DNA of 64,000 nt from an uncultured Flavobacterium sp. (GTDB taxonomy: Bacteria > Bacteroidota > Bacteroidia > Flavobacteriales > Flavobacteriaceae). The position numbers and the translations under genes were made by a program. Shown here one piece after another: positions 53,501 through 61,901 of this stretch. The first letter of the stretch is position 1; each line of letters opens with the position of its first letter. The stretch spans positions 1 through 64,000 of the forward strand of contig NZ_OY730243.1 of the NCBI RefSeq assembly GCF_963422545.1, written 5' to 3'. Below the pieces are notes generated by a model, which was not told the DNA's origin, did not search any database, and worked only from the letters and a program-made list of their open reading frames with translations.

Positions 53501-53893
53501 TTTAGTAATATATCCAACATAAGAAATAATCAAAACATCACCCTCTTTGGCTGCAATAGAAAAGCTTCCGTCAACATCTGTAGACTCTACTTTGTTTGTT
53601 CCCTTAATTTTAATAGAAGCTCCAAAAAGGCTTTCACCTAATTCACCTGTAACTTTTCCGATAATAGGATTATCATCGACAACAAAATTCAGATTCCTTT
53701 CTGCTTTTGTTTTCTCAGCATGTTTCATTACCTCACCTTTTTCTAAATGATGTGACAATTTTAATGTATGACCAAAAGAGGAAATACTACATAAAGTGGC
53801 AAAAAAGAATATCGAATTCTTCTTCGTCCAGAGAAATATCTTTTTTTGTTTGGTTAATAGCCCGACATTTATCGGGTTAAATTGGTTTTTCAT
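50564..53893 (-). CDS. SusC/RagA-family TonB-dependent transporter of the hexosamine PUL
   Basis: The 1109-residue transporter has an unusually long N-terminal lead: a basic segment of ~27 residues, then a hydrophobic segment IFFFATLCSISSFGH (29-42), followed by a ~30-residue charged linker before the regulatory-like domain (PIIGKVTGELGESLFGASI, 76-95). The TonB-box-like segment is LSDVVVIGYQ (152-161). The plug shows ATGIQTPTQTGAPGG, IRGNTSMSGSG and LKDASAAAIYGSRGANGVII. The barrel ends SKTISLGLDVKF. No STN signalling domain is present. Its leader carries repeated TTAACCAAT units. It forms one operon with SusD, the fasciclin gene and the next lipoprotein. The substrate is judged from context only. 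Confidence 0.95.
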   Translation of the reverse strand: MKNQFNPINVGLLTKQKKIFLWTKKNSIFFFATLCSISSFGHTLKLSHHLEKGEVMKHAEKTKAERNLNFVVDDNPIIGKVTGELGESLFGASIKIKGTNKVESTDVDGSFSIAAKEGDVLIISYVGYITKEVTVGNQKQLNIKLKSAQNDLSDVVVIGYQKVHKKNVNAAVSTISSKDLQDIPVISVSSIIGSLATGIQTPTQTGAPGGRGSLVIRGNTSMSGSGYSSPLYVIDGVQTSLEDLAGYNTSNTDFLASLNPNDIEKIDFLKDASAAAIYGSRGANGVIIITTKKGGALDKPEFTFSLNTGISPIPNLVRMNVGSAERNAKMAMLYKWWKSDDVQTSHVPMVLSDSLNPAFNNKVDYQGLFYRTGISNKYNLSMRGGSEATNYRLSLGYDNVEGVIKNSGFKRYTFSGNINSKVGQNFENQFRANLVQTDNQTGQGNPDGGRFQFNNTLPTDPSNLNSSLFYVSDTKIKSLQGELSDKLNTDETIQMTLSDFMKYDFTSAFSVNAQFNYVYSSEKKNYYEPSSVREEGDGFASYALYNRKNLSSDLYVNYYKKFGNNTITAVLGQKTDYNKYEDMFMYAKGFGVDAIKVINERYTQGQINGYTSIESNALLSYFGRLGYRFKERYMVDVAFSRDGSSRFGQDVRYANFSSVALGWIISDEPFIKKITGNVLSYAKLRASYGVNGNEIDENFLRYGSYKLGYGGNPLWSNLMNVSTYGGTTGVVTDYNTIGNPNLSWVNSKQWDIGFDMDLFNNRINITFDAYNKKTENLLFETLFPAYSGFNQAKSNVAGVMNYGWEGLVKWQIFSIGNPWKLEISTGMSQNKNYVTKLPNGNKDYYGYDANRDRSYGYVVGMPLILPVQFKNEYIVDNLNQLPINPYTGEILHGKSAWGTIAPGTPIWKDYNGDYLLDEAGDYKLDTSFKPTPNFTGLFNINLKYKGWYLQAYSQFSFGSDIIDSSTQKYLDNYDRGDDWAVKGLQDLSGLYFWEKPGDGAAGAHYPALYPARPNTTPYYRFRSGQSLWKESGDYWKISNASIGYTIDKSRVLEQIHISRVRIYGSIINPYQWQRSKVVADASQVDEMGYTLGNGYPQSKTISLGLDVKF

Positions 53894-54306
53894 AAAATTG
53901 GTTGTTTATTGGTTAATAATTCTATTTAATCAATTGGTTAATAACATAACAAAGAGTACAGTAGCCTTATCTGGCACGTTGTTGGCGTTTTTTATTTTAT
54001 TTCAAAATCAAAAATTAGAATCAAAATGAAACAGTATTATTTTTAGATAATTTGCTTTTATTTATTTTAAAAAAAGGCATAGAAAGAGCCGTGGCTAAAC
54101 CGAATACGACTTAACATTCTTAAAATCAGACATTAAAAAACAAACTGTTTTTTTGATTTGCAGGAATCAGGGCTATCTAAAAAGTACTTTTATTGCTCTG
54201 ATTTTTTTTCCTTTTAATTTTAATAAACTACATTCATTGGTTATTGGTTTATTGGTTTTTACTTTGGTTAAAGGCAATATTATTTTCGAAAATTTTAAAA
54301 TCTTCC
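53894..54306. other. Gap between the kinase gene and susC
   Basis: About 410 AT-rich bases. On the minus strand the last 50 before the susC ATG have repeated AACCAAT units (for example near 53898-53936), and a second AACCAAT group lies at 54235-54265 behind the kinase stop. The susC promoter must lie here but no clear box pair was found. No gene is seen. Confidence 0.5.
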
Positions 54307-55350
54307 TTAGAAAATGACTTGTTTTTTTGTTTTCAAATACAACTGTACATCATCCATAAGCTTAATCTGTGTTTTTGCTCTCACCAGATTCTGATCTTCG
54401 TATGTTGTAGTATAATAACTGTCATTATTTAAATAATCTCCCAAGAAACGACAGGCTTGTTCAAAAAGGATTAGTGGTAAACTCAGATGAATGTTTTCTG
54501 CTTCTTCTTCAGACATAAAACAAGAAGCTTGATCAACATAAGCTTTCATAAAAGCCTCATAAATTTCTGTATCAAAACGTACTTTTGACAAATCTTTTTC
54601 TTCTTCTGTAGCTGTATTGGCCCCCGTTCTTAAGCTATCACCTACATCATGAAAAATACTTCCGGGCATTACCGTATCAAAATCAATAATGCATAGAATA
54701 TTTTTATTTTCATCAAAAAGCATATTTCCTATTTTAGTGTCGTTATGTACCACTCTCAAAGGTATTTTTTGTGTATTTATAGCATTAGCAACGCCTTGAA
54801 TATTTTTAAAATTAGATTCTAAAAACACAATTGATTTTTTTGCTTTCGATAACCTTTGTGGTGTAGCATTTTTTATACTTTCTTCAAAATCAGAAAATCT
54901 TTTTATGGTATTATGAAAATCCGGAATTGTGTACCCTAATTCCGAAATAGGAAAACCGAGCAATGCTTTATGAAACTTACCCAGATAAGCCCCAACCTGA
55001 CTTGCAACTGTATTTGAATCAATTCGATCTAAAACCACGGAAGGAATATAAGTTGAAAGCTGCCAAATTGCCTGACCTTGTTGTGAATAAAAATGTCCTT
55101 CTCTATTTGCAATAAATTTTAAAGTAGGAAACCCGTTTGCATTCAAATACCAACTGGTTTTTATCTTATTATTTAGTAACGATTTTATATTGGGAAACAC
55201 AACCTGATTCATTTTTTGCAAAATATAATCTCCATCAACAGTTTCAATTTTATAAGTACTATTGATCAGACCAAAATCGATGGCAGAATAAGTAAGGATT
55301 GTTTTGTCCGGATAAAAATCTTTAAAGACGGTTTTAATTAATTCTTCCAT
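54307..55350 (-). CDS. APH-family sugar kinase, N-acetylhexosamine 1-kinase (NahK)-like
   Basis: The 347-residue cytosolic kinase has the aminoglycoside-phosphotransferase fold. The nucleotide-binding N-lobe holds FGLINSTYKIETVDGDYILQ. The catalytic loop is VVHNDTKIGNMLFDE with D204 as base and N209 as metal ligand, and CIIDFDTVMPG carries D223 (DFD equivalent of DFG). APH-fold kinases beside HexNAc glycan genes include bifidobacterial NahK, which phosphorylates GlcNAc or GalNAc at C1. The match in length and motif spacing, and the position between a sulfatase and a GH20/SusCD set, favour this role over drug resistance. Phosphorylation of another sugar or amino sugar remains possible. It is transcribed towards susC; upstream at 55797-55833 are two palindromic operator-like sites. 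Confidence 0.8.
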   Translation of the reverse strand: MEELIKTVFKDFYPDKTILTYSAIDFGLINSTYKIETVDGDYILQKMNQVVFPNIKSLLNNKIKTSWYLNANGFPTLKFIANREGHFYSQQGQAIWQLSTYIPSVVLDRIDSNTVASQVGAYLGKFHKALLGFPISELGYTIPDFHNTIKRFSDFEESIKNATPQRLSKAKKSIVFLESNFKNIQGVANAINTQKIPLRVVHNDTKIGNMLFDENKNILCIIDFDTVMPGSIFHDVGDSLRTGANTATEEEKDLSKVRFDTEIYEAFMKAYVDQASCFMSEEEAENIHLSLPLILFEQACRFLGDYLNNDSYYTTTYEDQNLVRAKTQIKLMDDVQLYLKTKKQVIF

Positions 55351-55796
55351 GCTTCTTTTTTATAATTGCCTTGATTCTGTATTTTTTTAAGTTTTACTTC
55401 AACGGCTACTAATGCTAACTTCATCTACTTTTTTTTTATTACTTTATACTAAAAGCAAACCTCAATTTGTTCTATTCCGCTCTTTAAGACTTCTAGTTTA
55501 GTAATTACTATTATTTTTTTTTATCATTCTCTTTTTACTTTTTTATCTCTTTAAAAACCTTGTATTTCAGCATAAAAAATGCTCATTTTAATGGTGTTAT
55601 TCTACAATTATAAAAAATGGTGTAAACCGCTGTTAATCGTTATTTGTTCAATTCTTAAAAAAAGCTTAAAACAGAATAGAATAGTAAACAAATAATAATT
55701 TTATCATTATTAACTTAAGAATTAAACATTATTTCTCATAATTACATGACTAAACTATATTTTTTTTTTAACATAAAAAATAAAATTTAAAAAAAA

Positions 55797-55833
55797 TGTG
55801 CTCGTGCACATTAAAATTATGTGTACGAGCACA
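55797..55833. promoter_or_regulatory. Tandem palindromic operator pair, LacI/GalR-like form TGTGnnCGnnCACA
   Basis: TGTGCTCGTGCACA at 55797-55810 and TGTGTACGAGCACA at 55820-55833 are each palindromes with a central CG, the symmetry used by LacI/GalR repressors. Both are followed by TTAAAA, and their centres are 23 bases apart, about two helix turns, so two dimers could sit on one face of the DNA. The pair is also mirrored as a whole (15-base arms, one mismatch). It lies 450 bases upstream of the kinase start. No LacI-family gene is in the window. The binding protein is inferred only from the site form. Confidence 0.65.
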
Positions 55834-56145
55834 TTAAAACTCATATCTCAACCAGTTTCTGCCTTTTTTTTTAAATTACTCTAAATTTATAAATTGTAAG
55901 AAAAATAATCTATAAATTTTATCTCATAAAAATTCAAATCAAAATATTTGTTTAAACTTTAACCCAAAAAAATATCTTGCCTTATCATCATAAAAATTTG
56001 TCACCTGGATAAAACAAAAAATACTGAACAAGGTTTTGAGTCAGATAACTTGTAAAAAGAACAATTATGAAATAATTCAACACTTTATAAAACAGCAAAT
56101 GTTGAAGAAATAAATTGGAAATCACTCAACTTTCCCAAATCAAAA

Positions 56146-56177
56146 AAACCTCCAAAATCAAGTGACTTTGGAGGTTT
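56146..56177 (-). terminator. Rho-independent terminator of the sulfatase gene
   Basis: AAACCTCCAAA pairs with TTTGGAGGTTT (11 bp, 10-base loop); on the minus strand it is followed by seven or more T. It lies 130 bases past the stop at 56308. A decayed copy of the same sequence occurs at about 60536-60566. Confidence 0.85.
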
Positions 56178-56307
56178 GTAATTTTTGATGGCTCTTAAAA
56201 GCTTGTTTATGAACCAATTTTTTACAGGATTTGAAGAAACTTTCCATCAAATAGAATGTTTATCAAAAATAAAAGTATGTATAAACTATAATTCTATTTA
56301 ATAGGTA

Positions 56308-57846
56308 TCATCGATCCATTTGAGGTTTTGGTAATTTTGCAATTACATCATCAATTGAGAATGTTGCCGGTGCCTGACGCGGCGGAAATTTACGATAGGT
56401 TTCTAAATATTTGGATACTTTTGATACTGCCGGTAAAATCAAAAATGCACGGTCGATAAGCCATTTTTCATAACCAATAGAACTATCTACTGCATATTCG
56501 TATGGATCAGCCATTAAATCGACTGTAATTGGAGCTCTTAATTTTACCATAGGATTTCGCCATATCTCCATTCCTTTTGCATATTGTGCCTGAAAAATGT
56601 ATTTAAAACGATCATCTCGATAGGCCACTAAGTTACCATCATCATCAAAATAGACGAACTCATGGCGGGCAGTTCCGCCTTGACCTTTAAGATAAGGCAA
56701 TTGATTGTAACCGTCTAAATGAACTTTGAAATTTTTACTTCCTTCCTGAACACCATTTTGGGCACTTTCCACTAAATTTTGATCTCCTCCGGCTGCAGCC
56801 ACTAAAGTAGGCAACCAATCTTCTGCCGAAAACAAACCGGTTAAGTTGCTTCCGGGCTTGATAACTCCTGGCCAGCGAACAACTGCAGGAGCACGATAAG
56901 CACCTTCCCAGTTGGTATCTTTTTCTGAACGAAACGGAGATGAACCTCCGTCAGGCCATTGGTTTTTCATTGCACCGTTATCAGTAGACCAAATTACGAT
57001 TGTATTATCTGCAATTTTAAGATCATCTAAGAGTTTTAAAAGTTCACCAACCATTTCATCATGTTCGACCATTCCATCAGCTTGAATACCTAATCCGGTT
57101 TTTCCTGCGGATGAAGGTTTTAAATGGGTAAAAACATGCATTCTGGTACTATTAAACCAAGTAAAGAAAGGTTTCCCGGATTTGACTGATTTTGTAATAA
57201 AATCTTTGGCAGCTCCCAAAAATTCTTCATCTACTGTTTCCATTCTTTTTTTAGTAAGAGGCCCTGTATCTTCTATTTTTCCGCCAGCAGTAGCTTTTAA
57301 AACACCACGAGGACCAAAAGCTTTTTTAAATTCTTCTCCTTTTGGATAATCCGGATTCTCTGGTTCTTCCTCAGCATTTAAGTGATACAGATTTCCAAAA
57401 AACTCATCAAATCCATGAGCTGTTGGTAAATATTTGTCCTGATCTCCAAGATGATTTTTACCAAACTGTCCGCACATATAGCCCAAAGGTTTTAGAAATT
57501 CAGCAATAGTAGGATCTTCTTTTTGCAAACCAATTGGTGATCCCGGTAATCCTACTTTTGTTAAACCGGTACGATAAGGAGATTGCCCTGTAATAAGTGC
57601 AGCACGGCCTGCGGTACAACTTTGCTGCGCATAATATTGAACAAAAACGGCGCCTTCATTTCCAATCTTGTCAATATTTGGTGTTGTAAAGCCCATTAAA
57701 CCGCGACTGTAAACACTCACATTTGAAACTCCAACATCGTCACCGAAAATAATCAGTATATTAGGTTTTTTTTGAGCATTGACAGAACATACTGTTGAAA
57801 CGAACAATACCAAGGTAGTTTTTAGCAAATTGAACTTAATTTTCAT
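56308..57846 (-). CDS. Sulfatase, S1 family (formylglycine type)
   Basis: The 512-residue secreted enzyme (signal to ~24, SVNA) hydrolyses sulfate esters using a formylglycine made from Cys. Metal ligands D36-D37 are seen in LIIFGDDVGVSN. The modification motif is CTAGR at 77-81, which has Ala where the classic motif has Pro (CxPSR); C-x-A-x-R is an accepted variant. The later ligands are in WSTDNGAMKNQW, and there is a typical FGKNHLGD (~130-137). A sulfatase-maturating enzyme is not in the window. It is the first gene of the minus-strand run leading to the kinase and the GH20 PUL and would remove sulfate from mucin-type, keratan-like or algal glycans. The substrate is not determined. Confidence 0.94.
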   Translation of the reverse strand: MKIKFNLLKTTLVLFVSTVCSVNAQKKPNILIIFGDDVGVSNVSVYSRGLMGFTTPNIDKIGNEGAVFVQYYAQQSCTAGRAALITGQSPYRTGLTKVGLPGSPIGLQKEDPTIAEFLKPLGYMCGQFGKNHLGDQDKYLPTAHGFDEFFGNLYHLNAEEEPENPDYPKGEEFKKAFGPRGVLKATAGGKIEDTGPLTKKRMETVDEEFLGAAKDFITKSVKSGKPFFTWFNSTRMHVFTHLKPSSAGKTGLGIQADGMVEHDEMVGELLKLLDDLKIADNTIVIWSTDNGAMKNQWPDGGSSPFRSEKDTNWEGAYRAPAVVRWPGVIKPGSNLTGLFSAEDWLPTLVAAAGGDQNLVESAQNGVQEGSKNFKVHLDGYNQLPYLKGQGGTARHEFVYFDDDGNLVAYRDDRFKYIFQAQYAKGMEIWRNPMVKLRAPITVDLMADPYEYAVDSSIGYEKWLIDRAFLILPAVSKVSKYLETYRKFPPRQAPATFSIDDVIAKLPKPQMDR

Positions 57847-58404
57847 TATCTAATTTTTTAAATTATACAAAAAGTTACATTCATAAATCTTAAATTAATC
57901 CTCAACTTATTGAAAATTAACACTATAAAATTATATAGTTTACTCTCTATTAATAAATATTTAGAAGCGAAACTTTGTTCCAAATTATAAAATGAAACAT
58001 ATTTTGTGTTTAGGAAACCATGCAATATTCCAATCATAATTTCCGACAAATTTAAAGGCTGATAAATATTATAAAACTATAAGAGAGAATTTTCTATATC
58101 ATATATAGTCAATCGTAGAAGCTTTTTCTCAACGGGATTCATCTCAAAAATATCTATTAAAAAACAAGTTTTATTCTTCAAATTATTATTTGCTACTATT
58201 TTTTTTACCAAATATTTACTATCTAAAAATAAGCACAAAAAAAACACCTTCATAAGGCAAAAAAGTATCATTATAAGACTTAAAATAAAATCATATTTAT
58301 TTAATAATTAATTAGTTAAATAAACCAAAATAGTAAGATCGTTAACTAAAATATTTAATTACATTTGCCCTCGATTAAAAAAAATATAAATATTTTCCCA
58401 CGAA
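57847..58404. other. AT-rich region between sulfatase and regulator pseudogene
   Basis: About 560 bases without a credible gene; short minus-strand frames here are very rich in Leu, Phe, Lys and Asn and look like chance. At 58360-58367 a plus-strand TACATTTG fits the -7 box, 38 bases ahead of the pseudogene ATG, so the promoter of the dead regulator may survive. Confidence 0.5.
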
Positions 58405-59110
58405 ATGAAACTCGCCCAAATAGAAAAAAAACTCAAAGCAAGAGTTAAAGAACTTACTTGTCTTTATGAAATTTCAAAACAATATCACAATCTCATCAAA
58501 TAGAAAAAAAAGATCTTTAAAAAAAAATATTCTCTTCCATAAAAAAGCATGGACATTTAATCAAGACGTTATAGTAGAAATTAAGATTCAGAATTACAAA
58601 AATTGGCTCACGAAATCCTGAAAAATTAGAAGTAAGAATAATTTCGGCCACAAATAATGATTTGTATAAAATGGTTCAAGATGGCACTTTAAGAGAAGAT
58701 TTATACCATCGAATAAATGTTGTTAATATACCTGAAAGAGAGAAAAGAAGACATCCTGCCATACAGCAAACAATCTTATCGCAAAATATTCTATCAATTA
58801 TGATAAACCTGCTATTTTAATTAATGAGAAAGTTAAGGCAATTTTACTTCGATATACCGGGGCAGATAATACTGGAAACTTGAAAACATAATTCAACTCA
58901 TGGTTATTATGTGCTACGATATTATAGACATATAACATGTCTATAATCACCTAAAATATCATATTTCTGAAACAGAAACACTTTTTAAATCATTAAACGA
59001 ATATGAAAAAGATCAAATATTAAAAGTAAAAACGCAATAAGTAATAATAAAACTAAAACGTCCAAAATTTTAGAAATTGATTAAAGACACTTAATAAAAA
59101 AATAAATCAC
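58405..59110 (+). pseudogene. Remnant of a sigma-54-dependent (NtrC-type) transcriptional activator
   Basis: From the ATG at 58405 the frame gives MKLAQIEKKLKARVKELTCL and stops at 58501. About 110 bases later, in another frame, comes GSRNPEKLEVRIISATNNDL, continuing YKMVQDGTLREDLYHRINVV, the centre of the sigma-54-interacting AAA+ domain. A frameshift then gives ERKEDILP, later LENIIQLMVI (from the GNIRELENII motif), and at 59004-59100 broken EYEKDQILKV, NNNKTK, SKILEI of a Fis-type HTH. Walker A and B are gone through an internal deletion. The parts are in the right order, so this is a decayed gene and not chance. An intact relative would be about 450-650 residues. Coordinates of the end are approximate. 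Confidence 0.85.
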
Positions 59111-59376
59111 TAAAAACGAGTAATTATTCCCTACATCGGGAGAAATTCCTATACAAAAATTATATACTTTTTATGATCTAAAAAAATAACAAACTGATAA
59201 TTAACTACTAAGCAAATATAAAAAATGTAAGCACACTATTTGTCTTCGATAAGGTAAACAAACAACAATATAAGATTAACCTTACGTTATTTGTTTTGAT
59301 AAAATTGAAACTTAAAAAAAATAATTGCTGTGAAATCTTACGTAAAAGCTTTGAAATTATGACTTAAAAAGCAAAT

Positions 59377-59520
59377 TTAAAATATAATTATCGCTCTATT
59401 ATTACTATTTAACCTAAACCAAAACAATGATGCATTTGGAGTTTTTGTCCCGACACCTACCTGAGAATAAGCAGAGAAAGATCCTAAAACCACAAATAAA
59501 GGGAGTAATCTATTTTTCAT
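59377..59520 (-). pseudogene. Truncated secreted-protein fragment (47 codons)
   Basis: The frame from ATG at 59520 reads MKNRLLPLFVVLGSFSAYSQ, a clean signal peptide, then VGVGTKTPNASLFWFRLNSN and a stop at 59377. The start VGVGTKTPNAS is the usual mature N-terminus of large flavobacterial surface proteins with repeated or tail-fibre-like regions (general knowledge), so this is probably the 5' stub of a deleted gene. Confidence 0.65.
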
Positions 59521-60580
59521 AACCTTAATTATTATGCGTTTAATTATTTTCTTAAGTATTTAAAATTCAAACATCTAGATTTGAAGGTGCAAAGTTCTCT
59601 TGAAAATAGATTTATTTTTGCCTGTAAAAGTTTTTAAACTTATAGATTAAGGTATATATGGAAATAACAAATAAAATCATTAAGCATGTAGGCATAAAAA
59701 ACTAGATATCAATACCTTATATATAAGTTTTTTCATTTCATTTAATCTGATCCAAATAATTCACATTTATTTAAAAAATTTTCTGAATTATTGTTCTCAT
59801 ATATTTATTATTTAATTTTATAAGAATTTTCTTAATTAAAATTTTTAACTGTTTAATTTTACAAACTGCGTATATCTGTAACATATTCAGGTTCAATAGA
59901 AGTATTCATAACAAATAATTCGGCATATAACATTGTAAAGCCTTACAAGTACTTCAACCATCATGAAAACTATATTCAGAAAGATTAAGTAAGTCTAGTA
60001 TATTTAGTATGTATGTTTAACGTAAAAATCAGTTATTCAGGAGTGTAGTATAGTATGGTAAACATTTTATCAGGAGTTATTTCATTTTCAGATTTCTCTC
60101 CCAACTGCTAGTAAAATATACAGTTGAGTAAAAAAACGACAGGCCTTTATCGCTTAATTTAAATCAACTTCAGTATAGATATTTTTTATGATTGTTTCTG
60201 TTACCTCACCAGTAAATTCATATTCGGAATCAGATGTTGAAATTGTACTGTTTTCTTTTTTTTCGGTAAATAAAATTCCATATTAACAATACTAAGATCT
60301 ATACTTTTTGGAATTCATTTTCAACATATAAACAATTGACTACCATAAATATACACTTTACACAATACTCTATATCAAGATATCTTGTTTCATTTTATAA
60401 AATGAAACAACAAATAATAAAAATATTAAGCAGGGAGAGATGACCTTTAAGTAAATATCATAAGGTATTCGAATCAATATTCCCAGAAACATCGATACCA
60501 AATATTAGATAAATGCTAAAAAAATTCGAACAAAAAAACCTCAAAATCAAATGACTTTTGAAGCTCACAATTATTAGAGG
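59521..60580. other. Decayed AT-rich region
   Basis: About 1 kb with no intact gene. On the minus strand a frame ending at 60154 (LFTEKKENSTIS, then SDSEYEFTGEVTETIIKN and IYTEVDLN) looks like the last 40 codons of a lost protein, but its family is not recognised. At about 60536-60566 there is a degraded copy of the sulfatase terminator (AACCTCAAAATCAAATGAC). Otherwise nothing is seen. Confidence 0.4.
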
Positions 60581-60604
60581 AGATACCTTTTTTGCCACAA
60601 AAAG
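60581..60604. repeat. Dispersed 22-bp repeat, copy 3 of 3
   Basis: AGATACCTTTTTTGCCACAAAAAG, matching 5897-5920 and 41487-41510. This copy lies 41 bases before an IS3 transposase fragment, the best clue to the origin of the family. Confidence 0.6.
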
Positions 60605-60645
60605 TTAAGACGGTTTTTTTAAAACATTCCTCCACGGTTTGAGTT

Positions 60646-60789
60646 ATGGAATTCATTAGAGAAAACGCTGATAAGTTTCCCATTATCGAGATGTGTAAAA
60701 TTTTCCAAGTAGACTCCAGCACTTATTATAAGTGGCTAAAAAGTCAGCCTACCAGCAGAGCAAAACGTAAAATTTTTATAACACCATAG
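60646..60789 (+). mobile_element. IS3-family transposase (OrfB) fragment
   Basis: 47 codons from ATG 60646: MEFIRENADKFPIIEMCKIF, then QVDSSTYYKWLKSQPTSRAK, stop at 60787. This is the N-terminal region of IS3-family OrfB, which normally continues for over 200 residues with the DDE domain; here the rest is missing and the following bases are not alignable. No intact OrfA lies upstream. The element is dead. Confidence 0.85.
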
Positions 60790-60923
60790 ATTATTTTTAC
60801 GAAATACCGTAAATTAAAATTAAGGTTGAAAAACTTAAAAATCTGAAAAATAAACGATTAACAATTACAGCATGTTATTTGAATATAATTTAGATAATTA
60901 AGAACTTATAAAATTTTAACAAA

Positions 60924-61835
60924 ATGAAAAAATTAATTTTAACAATCGGACTAATTATTCTATTTCTAACAACTAATCAAACATTTTCCCAGACAAAAAG
61001 AACTCCCGGAGCTTTAGGAAGAGAAGAATATATTGAAGTTGAAAAAAATGTAAAGCTACATGTAACAGATCTGGGATCAGGACAACCAATTGTACTAATT
61101 CAAGGCTGGCCATTAAGTGATGCAATGTACCAGTATCAATATGCTTTTTTTATCGAAAAAGGATATCGCGTAATTGGAATTACTTTACGTGGATATGGCC
61201 TTTCTGATAAACCTGCAGGAAAATATAATTATGATGTCTTTGCAGATGATATAAAAGTAGTTCTTGATAAACTAAAAATTGAAAATGCAACTTTAGGTGG
61301 TTTTTCAATGGGTGGTGCAATTGTAATACATTATACAGCAAAATACAACGCATTCCATATCTCAAAATTGGCTTTATTTGGAGCTGCTGCACCAATTTGG
61401 ACAAAAAGAGCCGATTTTAACTTTGGTTTCTGGACTAAAGAAGATGTTACTGGTTTAATCGAATTAAATAACACGAACAGACCTCAATTATTCGAAAATT
61501 TTGGAAAAATATTTCCGGCAAATGAAACCAGCGTATCTCCTGGATTAGGAAATTGGTTAGGAACAATTCAAGGACAATCTTCTTTTTATGCTACGGCTGA
61601 AAGTTTAAAGGCTTTAAGAGATACAGACTTACGTCAAGATTTAAAAAAGATTACTATTCCAACTTTAATACTTCATGGTAAACAGGATAAAATCTGTTCT
61701 TATGAATTAGCAGAACAAATGCATGCTAACATAAAAAACTCAACGTTAATTCCTTTCGAAAAAAGTGGACATGCTTTATTTATTGAAGAATTAGCAAAAT
61801 TCAATACGGAGCTGTTGAATTTTATTAAAAAATAA
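60924..61835 (+). CDS. Secreted alpha/beta hydrolase (haloperoxidase/esterase type)
   Basis: The 303-residue protein has signal peptide MKKLILTIGLIILFLTTNQTFSQ. The alpha/beta-hydrolase fold shows the oxyanion region IVLIQGWPLSDAMYQYQ, TLRGYGLSDKP, nucleophile elbow GGFSMGGA with S128, acid D255 in LHGKQDKIC and H283 in KSGHALF. This layout matches non-heme chloroperoxidase-like esterases, which hydrolyse small esters or lactones and can form peracids as a side reaction. It is intact among decayed genes and is followed 66 bases later by a lipoprotein RidA gene, with a weak terminator between. Export puts its substrate in the periplasm. The natural substrate is unknown. Confidence 0.9.
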   Translation: MKKLILTIGLIILFLTTNQTFSQTKRTPGALGREEYIEVEKNVKLHVTDLGSGQPIVLIQGWPLSDAMYQYQYAFFIEKGYRVIGITLRGYGLSDKPAGKYNYDVFADDIKVVLDKLKIENATLGGFSMGGAIVIHYTAKYNAFHISKLALFGAAAPIWTKRADFNFGFWTKEDVTGLIELNNTNRPQLFENFGKIFPANETSVSPGLGNWLGTIQGQSSFYATAESLKALRDTDLRQDLKKITIPTLILHGKQDKICSYELAEQMHANIKNSTLIPFEKSGHALFIEELAKFNTELLNFIKK

Positions 61836-61846
61836 AAATACATCAG

Positions 61847-61874
61847 GAGGTTCAGCTATAAAAATCTGAACCTC
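61847..61874 (+). terminator. Weak terminator between hydrolase and RidA genes
   Basis: GAGGTTCAG pairs with CTGAACCTC (9 bp), followed by TTTGTATT, 11 bases past the hydrolase stop. Confidence 0.6.
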
Positions 61875-61901
61875 TTTGTATTAAATATTAATGAATTTAT
61901 C

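Larger units (their letters stand above)
55351..56307. other. Long AT-rich region between kinase and sulfatase genes
   Basis: About 950 bases with no gene. From the right it holds the sulfatase terminator (56146-56177) and the tandem operator pair (55797-55833). The remaining ~450 bases up to the kinase start are AT-rich and may include a long leader. T-rich tracts (for example 55430-55440, 55511-55520) stand out but have no assigned role. Confidence 0.5.

Noticed and set aside
54307..55350. Kinase considered as an aminoglycoside-resistance gene
   Set aside because: The APH fold is shared by many small-molecule kinases; position and NahK-like features fit a HexNAc kinase better.
57858..58271. 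Two short minus-strand frames (about 63 codons each)
   Set aside because: Composition is that of AT-rich noncoding DNA (Leu, Phe, Lys, Asn, Ile) with no motif or leader.
60516..60722. 68-codon minus-strand frame
   Set aside because: It runs antisense to the IS3 OrfB fragment, which has real family motifs on the plus strand.
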